Assembly (NCBI GenBank): GCA_947846985.1
Contig: CANTUZ010000003.1
Span: forward strand, 94,764,674 to 94,828,673
DNA length: 64,000 nucleotides
Reading direction: 5' to 3'
Source: Fratercula arctica
Taxonomy: Eukaryota; Chordata; Aves; Charadriiformes; Alcidae
Position numbers and translations under genes: made by a program. The notes under the pieces were generated by a model. It saw nothing but the letters and a program-made list of their open reading frames with translations. It searched no databases and was not told the DNA's origin. This document shows positions 48,184 to 61,633 of this stretch, piece by piece (positions within the stretch are counted from its first letter, which is position 1; each line of letters opens with the position of its first letter).

Positions 48184-48795
48184 AATCATAGAATAGTTTG
48201 GGTTGGAAGAGACCTTTAAAAGTCATCTAGTCCAGTGCCCTGGCAATGAGCAGGGATGTCTTCAACTCCATCAGGTTGCTCAGAGCTCCATCCAACCTGA
48301 CTTTGAATGTTTGCAGGGATGGAGCATCTACCACCTCACTGGGAAACCTGTTCCAGTATTTCACCACCCTCACTGTAAAAAAACTTTTTCTTTATATCTA
48401 GTCTAAATCTTCCCTATTTAGGTTAAAGCCATTACCCCTTATCCTATCGCAACAGGACCTGCTAAAATGTTTGTTCACGTCTTTCCTGTAGGCCCCCCTT
48501 AAGTACTGAAAGGCCACAATAAGGTCTCCCTGGAGTCTTCTCTTCTCCAGGATGAACAGCCCCAACTCTCTCAGCTTGTCCTCACTGGGGAGGTGCTCCA
48601 GCCCTCTGATCATTTTTGTGGTCCTCCATTGGACTCGCTCCAACAGGTCCATGTCTCTCCTGTGCTGAGGACCCCAGAGCTGGACACAGTAATGCAGGTG
48701 GAGTCTCACCAGAGCACAGCACAGGGGCAGAATCACCTACCTTGACCTGCTGCACACACTACTTTTGATGCAGCCCAGGACACGTTTGGCCCCAA
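48184..48795 (-). mobile_element. CR1 LINE 3' end, about 0.61 kb
   Basis: Tail AATCATAGAATAGTTTGGG, then GTTGGAAGAGACCTTT. The minus-strand reading gives RVQWRTTKMIRGLEHLPSED, FILEKRRLQGDLIVAFQYLR and ALVRLHLHYCVQLW. It is 5'-truncated near 48795 at the ILGCIK region (plus-strand TTTTGATGCAGCCCAGGACA). Confidence 0.92.
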
Positions 48796-49062
48796 TCTTG
48801 AATTTAGGATTCAAGAATATACAAGTAGGTTGATTTTCAGTACAATTAGGAATATTATAAGTGGTGCACTTATTGAAACAGTCATACTATAATTACGTTA
48901 AGTGACTGAGTTTTCTGTTTTAATGGAATGGTATCATTCATTACAGGGCTGTTAGCGGGACAAATTAAGAAGAAAAAGAAACAAGCATTTTAAAAAGAAA
49001 ATGCCAAACAAAAAATCATAAAATAATATTTTCTAGCTATTCCCCCTTTTTGATCCTATATT

Positions 49063-49131
49063 CATAGGATCATAGAATGATTTGGATTGGAAGGGACCTT
49101 AAAGATCATTTAGTTCCAACCCCCCTTGCCA
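49063..49131 (-). mobile_element. CR1 3' stub, 69 bp
   Basis: CATAGGATCATAGAATGATT followed by TGGATTGGAAGGGACCTTAA and TTAGTTCCAACCCCC. It is well preserved but ends after the first 70 bases of the CR1 terminus. Confidence 0.9.
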
Positions 49132-50004
49132 TCCTCTTCTCCTTCCCTTTTATTTAATGTTTTTTTTTTTCCTCATGCAAGGTCATGAGAAGACTTTATA
49201 AAAAGCTAAGAAAACCTAAAAATATAATTTTTAAAAAATGTTAGTTTGCTTTACATTTCCCTTTGGTAACTTTCTGTTCTTTTTTTTCCCTGTTCCTTCT
49301 CTCATGAATCTCTGAAAAATATTCAAAACATCTTTTGGAAAAGCAGTTAGAATTGATCATCCAGCTTCATTCAGAATCTTTCATATTTACTCTCTCAATA
49401 AAGAAAAAGCAGCACAATTGACACAAACATGTTCCTTGGAAAATTATGTTTAAATAATATATGAAATCATAAAAGTCCGTGCATTAGTTACCAAGTGACA
49501 GAACTCAGGAAGTATAGTGCCCAGAATAAGAAACTCTATACACAAAACATGGTGAACCTTTTTTTTTCAAAGTTCATTAATAAATACAACTAACAAAACT
49601 GCATTTGCTGTTTCATTCTCTTATGATTCTCTTCTTGCTGTTTACATGTGTTTTTTTCTGTGTATAAATTAGTATTAAACCAAAGCACAAACCAGTTATA
49701 AAAATGCAGATGAACATATGTGTAAACCAACTATCCTTTTTCAATCACTTGAATTAAAGTAGTATTGCTGATACAGTGAAAAAACTGTAATTATTCCAAC
49801 TTTAAGTTGTACATTTCAAATGGGGGCAAGGAGGAGGACAAATTTCTAGCAGGTTCCTCTAACAATAACATACTTTTCCAATAACAAGTTGCTATTCAGT
49901 AACCTCTCTCTAAGGAAAAAACAGGCTTCACAATGTGCTGGGAATGTCATCCTATGCCGTTCTGATTGCTCGACCTTTTTCCTCCTTGATGAGTTCAAAA
50001 GTTT
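49132..50004. other. AT-rich unique sequence, no gene seen
   Basis: No repeat or exon recognised. Confidence 0.5.
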
Positions 50005-50155
50005 GATAACATTAATTATTTAAAACTCTGAAGTCTTCGGTGAACTATTATCATCCTTTGCTGTTATATTAAATGTACAGAATGAATGACAGTGGAAGTA
50101 ATTGGAAAATCTGAGGCTCAGAAAGGTTAAGTGACTTTCCTGAGGTCACAATGGG
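50005..50155 (+). mobile_element. MIR-like SINE remnant
   Basis: The block CTGAGGCTCAGAAAGGTTAAGTGAC...GAGGTCACA at 50111-50150 is nearly identical to the conserved 3' part of mammalian MIR. Upstream, GTGAACTATTATCATCCTTT (50040-50059) matches the MIR segment that normally precedes it, and TGTACAG corresponds to the linking ACAG. Order and orientation are right, with small insertions between. MIR-type CORE-SINEs are known as rare ancient remnants in birds. Confidence 0.78.
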
Positions 50156-51127
50156 GATTTTTTTGACCTCTTGACTTGAAGAGCCATATTTAGTTCCTTC
50201 TCCAGCTTAATCCAATTAGTAGCTTGATTGTCAGTTCAGCCCAAAGAACAATTATTTTCAGCCATCTGCTTTTATCACATAGTAGTTGAACCTGCCTTAC
50301 ATGCTCTGTGGGAGAAGGACTTGAGGTTAGGTGCACGTTTCCTTTTGTGGTGCCCAGAATTTATTAAGGGAATGATAGTGCTTCCCCGCAGAAGAATGAA
50401 GCAGGCTGGAGTGCTTGCATTTTACTGTGCCTGTCCTAGGAAAGTGCCTCAGCCTCCATATGATCCTCAGGAGGAGTCCTGAGTACCTGGATAATTTTTC
50501 TCCCCCACTTCAGCAGCTATAGCTATGGGCATTAAAATAAACTGCTTTGTGTTGTCTCTAAAATAAATGTGCTGTAGTCGTTGGCAGATCTCTGCTTTAA
50601 ATATACCATCATGAGAGCCTGTAAAAATATGGTGCTTCAATCAATTATGCATTAAATCCAACAATAAAGTGGGTAGTTCTAGGAATGTGTTTACTCCACA
50701 TGATTGGGCACATTGCCTACTGAGTTGCAGCTTCTCTGCATATTCCAAACACTGTCAAGAGATTACAATCAGACTGGTACAGGGAAACATGATGTCAGTA
50801 AGGACTGTAGTGCTGCTTTGTTGCGCTACTGTTTTCAACTTATTTTCAAGTAACGTGTCTGACTCCAGCACAGAGTTCATTAAAAACACTCCATCAGTAA
50901 CACAGTTGTCTTTCTGACTGAGGATACTACAACATTGGAGTAGCATAAAGAAGAAGAAGAAGGATGTGTAAAAGTATTGAGCTGAGCTCATCTAGGAGTA
51001 AGCCTCTGCCTTTGAAGATTAACCTAACCATTTTAAGAAAGAGTTAAATGGCTGCATGAAAAATTCTGGTAAAATTATGCAAGTATTAGAAAGAGTCCTT
51101 AATATCCAAAGTATGTTAAAATCCTAC
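50156..51127. other. AT-rich unique sequence
   Basis: An 84-codon frame near 50228-50482 has no known domain. AATAAA motifs occur near 50537 and 50562, but no transcript structure can be argued. Confidence 0.45.
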
Positions 51128-51202
51128 AATCATAGACTGATTTGGGTTGGAAGGGACCTTTAAAGATCATCTAGTCCTACCCCCCTGCCATGGGCAGGGA
51201 CA
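51128..51202 (-). mobile_element. CR1 3' stub, 75 bp
   Basis: AATCATAGACTGATTTGGG, then TTGGAAGGGACCTTTAAAG and CCCCTGCCATGGGCAGGGAC. It is very close to the young CR1 terminus and ends abruptly. A 14 bp tandem duplication (CACCTTTATTAAAT, 51208-51235) lies 6 bases beyond it. Confidence 0.93.
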
Positions 51203-51235
51203 TTGTTCACCTTTATTAAATCACCTTTATTAAAT

Positions 51236-54200
51236 ATTGGTAATTTGCATATTCACAATGAAAACAAGGAATTTTCAAGTCTTAGACATACTCAAAATAT
51301 AGCATTTTTGTCCAAGTCATTCCTTCCATAAATAAATTATTAGGCTGGAACCTGCCTAACCACCATCTGAAGAAAGTAACTGAAAGGAGCTGCTGTGGGC
51401 AACTGCCGTCTGTTGCTAGATGGCTAATGCAACTACAGCACAGGAGGGCAGCAATCAGGATGTGCTTTTGCAAAGCAAAAGTGCATTGTAGGATTGATAT
51501 TTCCCAACGTTTTTCAAAGGACAACCTACCAATTTTGTGAGTTCGATGTTTGTCTGTAGTCACGTGGAATTGCTGAACTTAGTCTTAAGTAATGGATATG
51601 CTACTGACCGATCATTATTAACATCACTTAGACTGCTTAATCAATGGCTTCATTTATTGTATTCTTTCTGGGTAAAAGTTGCTTTTAACAGCATAGTGTA
51701 ATGAATATTCAGACACTTGAGTGATTTTGTTTTGTTGTTCAATAACCATGGATTATCACATAGGGGAGAGGAAAGAACGATAAAATAACATGACAAGCAA
51801 TGAACAATTAATGTCAAGTGAAAGTCAGCATTGGTTTGTCATTGCATAAAATGCTCCAGATTTTCACATTTTTTTTTTATGTCACATGGCACTCCAATGA
51901 TTTGACACCATGCTAGCATGACTTTAGGATGATTCCAGTATAGGGGAATGGCTTGAAATACATACACTGGCTGAGATTTGTTCCTCTGCAGTTAGATCTT
52001 TGTCATGACTTCAGGGCACAAAGAGATTTCTCCTGCAATTTGGAAATGACTGGCTGCTTGCTGGCTGCTAAGGCCATTGTAAACCACCTTCAATAAAGTA
52101 TATTATGAGTGTTATAGTTTAGACTGCAACCAGTGTAACAAACAAGGATGAGAGAAGAAACTTCCCACACCCATACTACAAACTTCCAAGTAATTTTTCG
52201 CTGTTTCAGTAAAACTTGTTCATCGAAAGCAACGTTAGTATTGAAACACACTAAAGTATTACATGCTCTGCTTCACTGAAGCAAGATCCAACAGTGCTAG
52301 TAATTCACTGTATTCCAACTACAACTTCAATTCCTTTCATAAATAAATTATTAGAACTATCACTTTATGAGAAACAATATTTTGCACTATGCCTATTTCC
52401 AAAGCCTGAAGGAAGAAATCTTTTTGCAAGATCCTTTTCCACAGATGTTTCAAAATTAAATAGTATTTAAAAATTTACCATCCTAATTACTGATAAAAAA
52501 TTCGACAGTTTTATTTTAGAAATAGTTTGGCCTCTTTCGTCACATCATGTATGAACTATTTGATGCTAAAAATCTTACAATATTTGCAATTAGGTGAAAA
52601 TTCAAAAATTGGAGGTGGCATGTTTATTATGCTTACATATTAGGGAAATGACCTTGAGTATGTATTCTGAAATAGAATATCTGGGAGACACAGTTTAAGG
52701 TAATAGTACATAATCAATGCTTGGAATCACACATAAAAACATTAAGACCTGACTAAATTAATAATCAAATACATTGGCTGAAATCTGCATTTCATCTTGT
52801 GGTGCTAAATGTTTCAGTATTTTACCTTTTAAAAGTCAAATACAGTTCAACATTTACAACTTCTATTAGACAGATTTATAATGGCTTTCAAATAATAGTC
52901 ATAAAAGAAAGTTAATATGTTAGTGGGGTTTTCTTCCATTAAAATAAGTACTTTTTATCACTGGTACTGCACAACAATTTATATAAAGGACTGAAAAGAT
53001 GACAGATTATTTGGATATACGTAGCAATATATAGGGGACAATTTATTTTTTTTTTCATTATGCTTATATTGATGGATTTGACCTTTCTAGGAAAAGTCAT
53101 AGACATTAAAGAATCATTGCTGTTACTTGTCTTGCAACAGCACATTGACTCTATAGTGCAAGGCTGGCATGCATGTCACTGTTAGAAAATATATGTCCTA
53201 ACAATAATGAGATCTATTGCTGTGAAAGGCAGGCATTTAAAATAAATTTAAACATACAATTGTGTGTGCTTATGAGTGTCTGCTTTCATTCATCTGGTAC
53301 CTGCGTTTACTGTATTTGATACAGTACAGAGAGACTGTACAGAGATACTGTACAGAGAGACTTTGTATGTAGATATTATTTGGCACTGATTGATTGAAAG
53401 CAAAGGAGAAGCAATACTGCTACGGTGACCAATGGAATATAATAATCTTCATATTTACTTTAGAGTTCTATCATTAATATCTTCACAGGCATGTTTTCTC
53501 TTTTAGATGCCTAAGGTTCATCTATCTGATCTAAAATTGGAGAGTTGTATAGATCAAACTCACCTGAATTTCAAGGATCCCATATATCCATATAGGAGTT
53601 GTAGCTTAATGTGCAATTTCTAGTCATTATTCTTATCTAACCAATATCTTTCTGTCTGTATAGCTTTCCATTTTGTATCTTTTCACAGCTTTCTTTTCAT
53701 CCATCAGGTGATTAGATATATTGAGGAATCCTTAAATAATCTTTACTTGAACAGATAAGTGAAAAAATATGCAATCGTTCTGTAATAAATACCAGATTGC
53801 CTATGACTATAGCCCTAGCAGTAGACTTTCAAAGATGGCTCATAGTGCCATTTTCACAATCTTGTGTACGGGCAAAGAGGAAACACATCTTATGTATAGA
53901 GAAAGCAAAGAATTTTTTCTTAGTATAACTGAAATTTTAGGATTAATATAAACATTATTGGTCTAGATCTATTACAGAAAAAGCAAGGTTAATAATACCG
54001 TTAAAACTGTTATAAACATACTTTTTATTTTCTACCCCTTTTCCCGGTGTTATGCTCCCTGTTCCCTTTCTGCTCTTGACCCTAAAGTTGGTGCTTTCAT
54101 CCTGGTGGTGTAGGCAGGGGTCTTACAGTGAGTTGTCAGCATCTGGAATCTAGAATCTGGAATCTCTTCCTGGGGGGAATATGATGTTCATGCTGATGGT

Positions 54201-56813
54201 GTTGTCTTCCTTATTCTAGGGTCTACTTTTGGTCATTTTTATAGGTTTACTATCGTTACACATGATTGTACCACACAAAGACAACAAAACCAAAATAAAG
54301 ACGGTGAAGACACCTGGTCGTTTAGAGAAATTGCTTTCAGAACTAAACCAAGCAAAATAAAGCTGCAGGCAGATCAAGAAAAGTTCAGATAGAGCAAGCC
54401 TGATGAACCTCAGTCCTGAGGTAAATTCAGTATAAAGCTTATGGCCTGTTTCTGGGAATGGAATTGCTGTATGACAGAACTACATGATTACAACAGGAAG
54501 ACAGCAGATGCCAGGGCTTAATAAAAGGGCATAGAATAAAATAAATAAATAAATAAATAAACAAACAAGCAATTAAAAAAAAAAAAAACAAAAACCAAAA
54601 CAACACAAATAACAAAACTTGAAAAAGAAATTATTATGTGATTTTGTGAAAACAGAATAATTTACAAAATAAACTTGTTATTTTGAATATCTGTTGAAAA
54701 TGAAGTCTCAGGAAATTCAGTAACTCATTTGTGAGAATTTGCTTCCATCCAAAGTTATAAGTAGCTAGAAAGTTCAGATTTGCTTAATCAGACAATGGCA
54801 TCTGGATTTATGGGAACTCTTGTATAATGGCTGTACTTTTTCATTTCAAGAGGAATGTTCAATATTAGAGAGACTATGTTAGTGAACATATTAGCGTATA
54901 TCAATATCAAGGTCCAACAAGCTCTATTTTGGATAGATTTCTTTTTCAGGGATGTGGGGTTTTTATTTGTTTGATTGTGGGTTTTTTGTTTTTGGTTTTG
55001 GGTTTTTTTTTTCCCCTTGTTAAATATGGAAAATTCCTCAGATTAATAAGGCCACTCTCCCAGCATCTAATGTATCTGAATTTTTTTAACCACATTCCAC
55101 AGAAACTGTCTTTGTTATAGTTACTGATAAACTACATTTGAAGTTAAATAAAACAAAAGCAACACACACACAAAAATAAATAAAGCCTTTAAATACTATC
55201 AGAATACATAGAAATATTTGGGTAATGTCATAGAGTTTTACAGGAGGATTTTCTTTTTTTTTCACATTTTTGAAAATTCCTAAATTGATCTTACATTTTT
55301 TGTACAGTAATCTGAACAGCTAAATATTGTGATGGATACAAAGTGTCTTTCAACAAGTGGTCTTTAAAACCGCATTTCTATTGTTTGTAAGCTTTATTAG
55401 AAGACTATTTTTGCAGTCTGCATAGCTTCTCTGCATGTCAAATTATTACAGAGGCAACTGTATGAAATGAAATGGATGATATAATACGTTTCATTCTTGC
55501 TCTAGTAGTGGTACGTGGCTTGCTTGTGTCAATGCCCCTTTAAGAAGTAAATTGTTAGCTGGAGAGTCTTCTCAACACTGAAGATTAATAAAACTAGGTA
55601 AGAGTATATATACTTCATCAACAGTATTCAGTTTATTGCACTGTAGATTGTATTCACAGGAGGAAGAAACATATACATTTAGCAGATGCCCTAAGGTAGA
55701 AATGTTCATGTGAAACCTGGCAGGTTTTAAAGTTTCAAGCATAGGAGTATTTATCACTATATAAATTATAATGTATTCGTTGCATATCCACAGCTTTCAT
55801 GGCTGTTATGGTCCAAGATGAAAGCAAGCTTCTGATGTATATGTCATAGTTTTCTTCCCTATTAATCCCCCCAAATATACCTCTTTATTATAAAAAATAT
55901 TATTCTTACAGTTATTATTCATGATAGACTCCAGTTTCCATTAGATTATTTTACATGCTTCTTATCCTTTCCTTGTTTTGAAAAAAAGTTCGTTCAGTGC
56001 TATTATGTGCAGAACTTCTAAATCTGAGCTATTTTCTTTCATGTCTACCCTGTCACTGGCTGCATCAAAATAAGGAAGTTTTCTCAAATAAAAACATTAA
56101 ACCTGTTAAATACACCCCTATGGCTAGATTATGACATTTCCTCTACCAAGAGTCACTAATTTAAGTGCATCTTTGTAATACACTAATATTCCTGCACATT
56201 AATGACCAATCTCTGACACTACATACCTGATCCTGACACCCTTTTACCCTGAGAAAAGGAGAATGAGGCTAAAGAAAGAGGAATCTCTTTCAGCCAACTC
56301 CATTCCCTCTTGGGGTGGAGCAACAAGGGTAGGAACTCCACTCCTCCATAAAACTCCTTCAGGAATAAATAATTAAGAACATCTTTTCCCATTGTGTTTT
56401 CACACAGAACTGCATCTAGCATCTAAGAGAGGTTCTGTTTACATTTAAATGAGTATTTGAAGAGAAAAAAGGTGAGAGGAGGAAGTAAAAAAATTAAAAA
56501 ACAAAACAAACCACAAAACCAGCAACCAAACAAAAGAACAGAACACTGCATCTTGAAAGTTTTTCAATTTGAACAGAATGAAGTACATGCATGTGTCTAA
56601 GAACATGAAGGCAGGCACAGCTTTTTCTTTTGAGGCTGTCTGCAGGCTGCCCAATACACTATATGTGCCTGATTCTCTTCCTTGTCCTTTCATCGTAGCA
56701 TGCTGCTGAGAACGATAGCTGAATGCTCACTTTCAAAAGTGTCTCTTTTTTCTTTTTCTTTCTATTTCTTTTTTTGTTATGGAATACCTCTTCCAGAAAC
56801 ATTTTCTTCTTAG
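51236..56813. other. AT-rich unique sequence, no gene seen
   Basis: About 5.6 kb without a recognised family. Small features are an imperfect tandem repeat with ACTGTACAGAGAG units (53321-53362), an (AATA)n/A-rich patch (54536-54600) and a G/T-rich patch (54950-55017). Confidence 0.5.
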
Positions 56814-57066
56814 GCCACTTGGCATCTCTTCTGATGAAGAAAGTACCTTCAGGCAAATGGCACACAGACTCGGAGATACAAATCTCCCCCAAAGCCCTGG
56901 CTTTGACGTTGACATTGGCAGACATGGTTTGTATACAGGTCCTCTGAGAGCTGTCTGTGGCCTTGAAGAAAACAAAGCACACTCCCCTCACGCACACCTT
57001 CCTTCTTACCTTTCACCAAAGACAAAATGTAAAGCCTTCTCCCTCTCATTCTGTATTTGTCAATAA
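56814..57066 (+). other. Candidate exon region, open in several frames (low confidence)
   Basis: A strong pyrimidine tract (56745-56810) ends in TTTTCTTCTTAG at 56813. The frame that follows stays open to TAA at 57066 and reads RPLGISSDEESTFRQMAHRL and TNLPQSPGFDVDIGRHGLYT. The minus strand is also open here and has its own acceptor-like sequence (TTGTTTTCTTCAAG), so the coding strand, if any, is undecided. I cannot identify a family. Confidence 0.18.
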
Positions 57067-60000
57067 CTTAGCACAGAAAACCTAAGAAGGCATCAACAAA
57101 TGTAGCGGGAGGGAACGCATCAGGAGCAGGCAGAGGGTGGGCTGGGGTGGAGAGTGGTAGTGATTCGAAAGGGAGGAAATGGTAGGGAGAGATACACTGC
57201 TGAGATCATGTTTACTGTCGCTTTTAGAGATCTGTTTTCTTAATAGAAATGAAAAAGTGAGGTGCCATAATTTTGCACAAATTTTGTTATTTTTGTAATT
57301 TATATACACATCAGAGCGATTTTTTTAACATGCCATGTCTCTCACCACACTCATTTTATCTCAGCAAAAAGTGACATGGGACTGAAACTAATATCAGTTT
57401 ATATGCCCTTCTGCTGATGCAGGACATCATCTCTGGGTGTATCAGCCAACAGGAAGCATCCAGTCAAACTGCACACTGACATATCACAGTAAAACTGCTC
57501 AGAATAAGGGGACATAAATGTGCAGGACACAAACAGTCGATGCTTATCCTTCTACTACTGGTGGATACACTGAGGGCTGCATGAGTTTTTGTGATCTACC
57601 AGAACAAAATCCCAGGCATGTGCCAGCAGAAGAGTGTTCTACACCTTCAAAGAATGATGACAAAAATCATGCCAGAGACAGAAAGCCTAGTTTTTAGTAT
57701 TTAAAGTTGCTCCAAAACTACTGGGTAGCCCTTTAAAATCCTTGAACATGTTAACAGTGACATCAAAGTCAGTGATAGATATGATAGGTGGTCTGAACAT
57801 TTACTAGCATTAATAAAAAGCAATTCAGGTTTTTAAAGGATGCAAAGGTTAGACTTTATGGTCATTGTTATAGTTTAGGCTGCTTTCTGTCAGCAAAACA
57901 TATCCTGCAAAGTAATTTTAATGCTTTGTGACACCAATGTTTTTTTATTGTCTGCGAAAAATCATGTATGAAACACATCTGTCATCGTGCCAAATAACTG
58001 GCAGCCTGATTTTAGCTTTATTAGAGAAGTAAGAAAATGAGGATTGATTTTGTTATTATTCAAACAAAGTTAGAACCCAAGAAGGACACTATATTGGTCT
58101 GTTAAGATGCTCTAATGGGAACTTCAGAAACTTCTAAGATAGTTTTTATTAGGTTTTGAAAGCCTTTGAAAAATTGAACATTTTGAAAAGAATAATATAT
58201 CATTTACCGTCACAGGTGGAGAAAGTGTGAGAATATGAGAGAAATATAAAGCATGAAACTAATAAAAAGAACAGAATTAGGAAATTAAGAAGATGGCAAA
58301 ATAGCAGGTTATTTGCTTCAATCATAATATTGTAACTTAAATGCTTTAACTTCTGGCCATTCTTCATTTATCCTTATGTGTTTTATTTGAGAAATTCCTG
58401 TGGACAACTTTGTAAGAGCCATAGGCAAAGCTAAGCAAGTCTAATTTCTAATAAAGTAGAAAAGTATGTTTTGTAAGCATTATGCGATATAGTACTCAAT
58501 AAAATGTAATGAAAATTTTCCTCTGTAACTTGACAAAACTATGCTGGTGAATAATTATTATTGTCTTACATGAGTACATCCTGGAGATCTAAGTCCTGAC
58601 ATCTCAAAAGGCAACATTGTGCACGTCTCACAGTTGATTGTAAAATATGTTGAATCAACAATGCCTTTTTTCTCTGTACTAGATTTCATACTAGCACTAC
58701 AGGTTTGCATTACTACATAGATATTTTTAGATGTTGTTTACCATTCTTAGAGGATCTTTAAACATGGCAGTTGTTGCTTTTTGTGAGGATAAAGTGCTTA
58801 GTACTAGGATTTTTAAGTTCTACCACACTGCAAATTATGATGTCTAGTATAGAAAAAAGGTTATTCAAAGTTGTTCCAGAACAATTTTTGGTTTCATTCC
58901 TTTTAAAACGAATTGAAATTGTACTACTCCAGACAGTTCATCTATCCCAAAATGCATTGTCTAGAACTCTCAACGAAAATTGTGTGTCTACTTCTACACA
59001 TTCCTTTTATACCCTTTTACATCTAAGAAAAGATTAGATAAACACGTGTTATCTCTGATATGTTGTTCCCACTCAGGGAATAAAAAAAACTTAAACACAG
59101 TGACCTAGCCACACCAGAATTATAAATATAGGTGCAATGTATATGCTTAGATGGGTTGATTAACATGTTGGGTGGAGAAACTGGTTTGCCTAGACACCCG
59201 GGCAGTTTCTGCTGCAGAACTGAGCTAATTGACCACAGGTAATGCAGTTGGAAATACTCAATAGAAACCTCTGCTGCATACACAGAAATGGTCACATAGG
59301 TCAGACTTTTTTACAGTCAGATCTTTTGCACGTAGCTTTAAATCAATAAGATGGATCATATATATTCCCGGTAGCCCAATGGGACCACAGGCCAGCTGAC
59401 TATGGGAATTCAGCAAAACAGAGGTTCACGGAGTCTTTTCTGGACCAGCTGGAGATGATGTTACAATGAATATTTCAACAGATACCTATCATCATCCAAA
59501 CAGGGACCATCTTGTTCTAAAGATTTGATTCCATATGTAAATATCCCTATGCAAAGAATCACAAAAAAATATTTTTTAAGCATTATTTCCATGAGTGCCT
59601 AAGCAACACGGTCCTGGAAGGCACAGACCTCTCTAGGGCTATGGTGCAAGATCCTTCTTCTCTGCAGAAGTTTAACATTTATGCAATACATTGTGTCTGA
59701 CTGGCATTATGCATGTAGCACCGTTCAGGTAATTTATCACTGTGTGTAAACTTTTTGCTTCTTTTTTTTTTCTTTACTAAGTTCAGCAACAGCTTGTCCC
59801 AGTATGTTTCCTTGGCTCATACATGACATTGCTGTTTCTGATGTTTTGATCATGTTTAGATGTATTGTTTTACAAAATGCTGGGTAGAGTACATATATTT
59901 ACGTAGCTGTTCAGTATTCTGCTGTTATGTTTTTCTGTCCTACTGAAATTGCATCCCTCAGTTTCTAAACCATACGAGCTTAAGAATAAAAATATTTAAA

Positions 60001-60884
60001 GATCAAAGGTGGTCCGAGGGATCAAAGGCTTGTCTAAGCATAAGCCTAAATCTGTCTTCAATAATGACCTCTCACTGTCAGCAGATGTGTGATGTAATCA
60101 AAATAATATCTCAATTTTTTATTCTAAGTATTCTTTTCTCACTGTTGATTGGTTATTAGATTTGTGGGTTCAGTAATCGCTCTGGGCATGAGGTAAATGA
60201 GATAAATGATGCAGTGAGCAACTATTTTAGTTTAACAAAATCACAAGCATTTGTAGATCTGTTCCAGACTTCCTGTATTCATAGCTATCACAATAATAAG
60301 GTACAGTTAAAGGCACAGCTCTAAATAATTCAGGCTGCAAATTTCTCACGGTTCCTGCTTTCCCTTCTTTTTCTTTCCCTTCTGCAACATTTCATGACTA
60401 CTGTATTTTTTCTCCTTTTCCCATTATCTCTCTTTTCTCTCCTATGATTACTTTTATTGCAGCTGCTCTCCCTCCCTATGTCAGTCTATTAAAAAAAGTG
60501 GGCATATTTGAATATATTTTTATATTCAGTGTGTTTTCAGATACTCAATAAAACTTTTATCATGCAAAACAAGATTTGACCTAACATTTTTTTCAGAGTT
60601 CAAAGCTTATGCTATGTAAGTGTTCGTAAGCTTTTGACTATCCTTTGTCAATGATCATTTCCTAGTTCTAAATTGGAGAATATTTATTTTATTTCTGTAC
60701 TATTCCTCTTTAATCTATTCATTTTCTTGCAGAGTCCTGATGCTGTACAGATACTTGAGAAGTTACTTGTTAAAAGTAAATAATAAACTCTACTTAACAA
60801 GTTTTAGGAATAATAATCCTGTAACATAATTGGTATATACCAATGTTAATGAAGGGCTACCAAGTATATCATTGAAATAACAAC
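57067..60884. other. AT-rich unique sequence, no gene seen
   Basis: No repeat family or exon recognised in about 3.8 kb. Confidence 0.5.
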
Positions 60885-61432
60885 AAAGATGGTTGAGGAT
60901 TTAGAGCAACCCAGACAGAGCTCCCACAAAAACACGCAGCCATCCAGGTCTTGGGCTAGTAAAGTATGGCAGTAGTGAGAACAGCTGTGTGAGGTGTGAC
61001 CAGGTGGACAAGCTGCTCAGACTGGTGGCAGAGTTATGAAAGGTAATAGAAAAGTTAAGGAGCATCAGGGATTCTAAGAAAGAGATAGACTGGTGGAACT
61101 GTGCTCTGCCCTCCCTGAGAGCAGAAACAAGAACAGCCACCAGAAAAAAGAAAAAAAAAAAAAAAAAAAAACAAAAACCCAACAACAAGATCAAGGAGAT
61201 CTTGTATCCTCCCCCCACCAGGCTGAAGGCAGTAGCTGAGAGGAAAGGAGTAAATGGAAGCAAGTCCACACTTGGGGTGGCAGGCAAACCCCCTCCTTGC
61301 CCACCCCGCCTTTCCAAGTGCCTCTATAAACAGATATGAGGCTCTGCATGTGGAAGGCCAGTCAATGGATGATGATGTGGATGATGGTCCGTCTTCACCT
61401 GAGCTGCTGCCAAGGTCAGACAGGCTTGCATC

Positions 61433-61633
61433 ATGACCACCTCCACGAGGAAGACAAGATGGGTTTTAGTTGTAGGCGACTCCCTTCTGAGGGGAACAGA
61501 GGGTCCGATATTCCTGCAAGACCCTCCTCTTAGGGAAGTCTGCTGCCTCCCTGGGGCCTGGGTTAAGGACATCACTTGGAGAAGTGTGGCTGGAAAGCTG
61601 CCCAGCAGAAAAGGACCTGGAGGTATTGGTTGA
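61433..61633 (+). pseudogene. CR1 ORF1 fragment with GDSL-type esterase motif
   Basis: An open stretch of 66 codons holding the start of the ORF1 esterase domain. [13 protein letters not shown] includes the nucleophile Ser of the GDS motif, and [13 protein letters not shown] follows. In CR1 elements ORF1 is a nucleic-acid-binding protein with an SGNH-type esterase domain. Here the catalytic Asp/His block is missing because the frame runs across the deletion junction and ends at 61633. Upstream ORF1 is broken by stops (for example TGA near 61037). Non-functional remnant. Confidence 0.75.

Noticed and set aside
50228..50482. 84-codon plus-strand frame next to the MIR remnant
   Set aside because: It has no start context, domain or splice support; length is within chance.
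60901..61317. 138-codon minus-strand frame with a Phe run
   Set aside because: It is the antisense of CR1 ORF1, and the Phe run is the antisense of the A-rich stretch.
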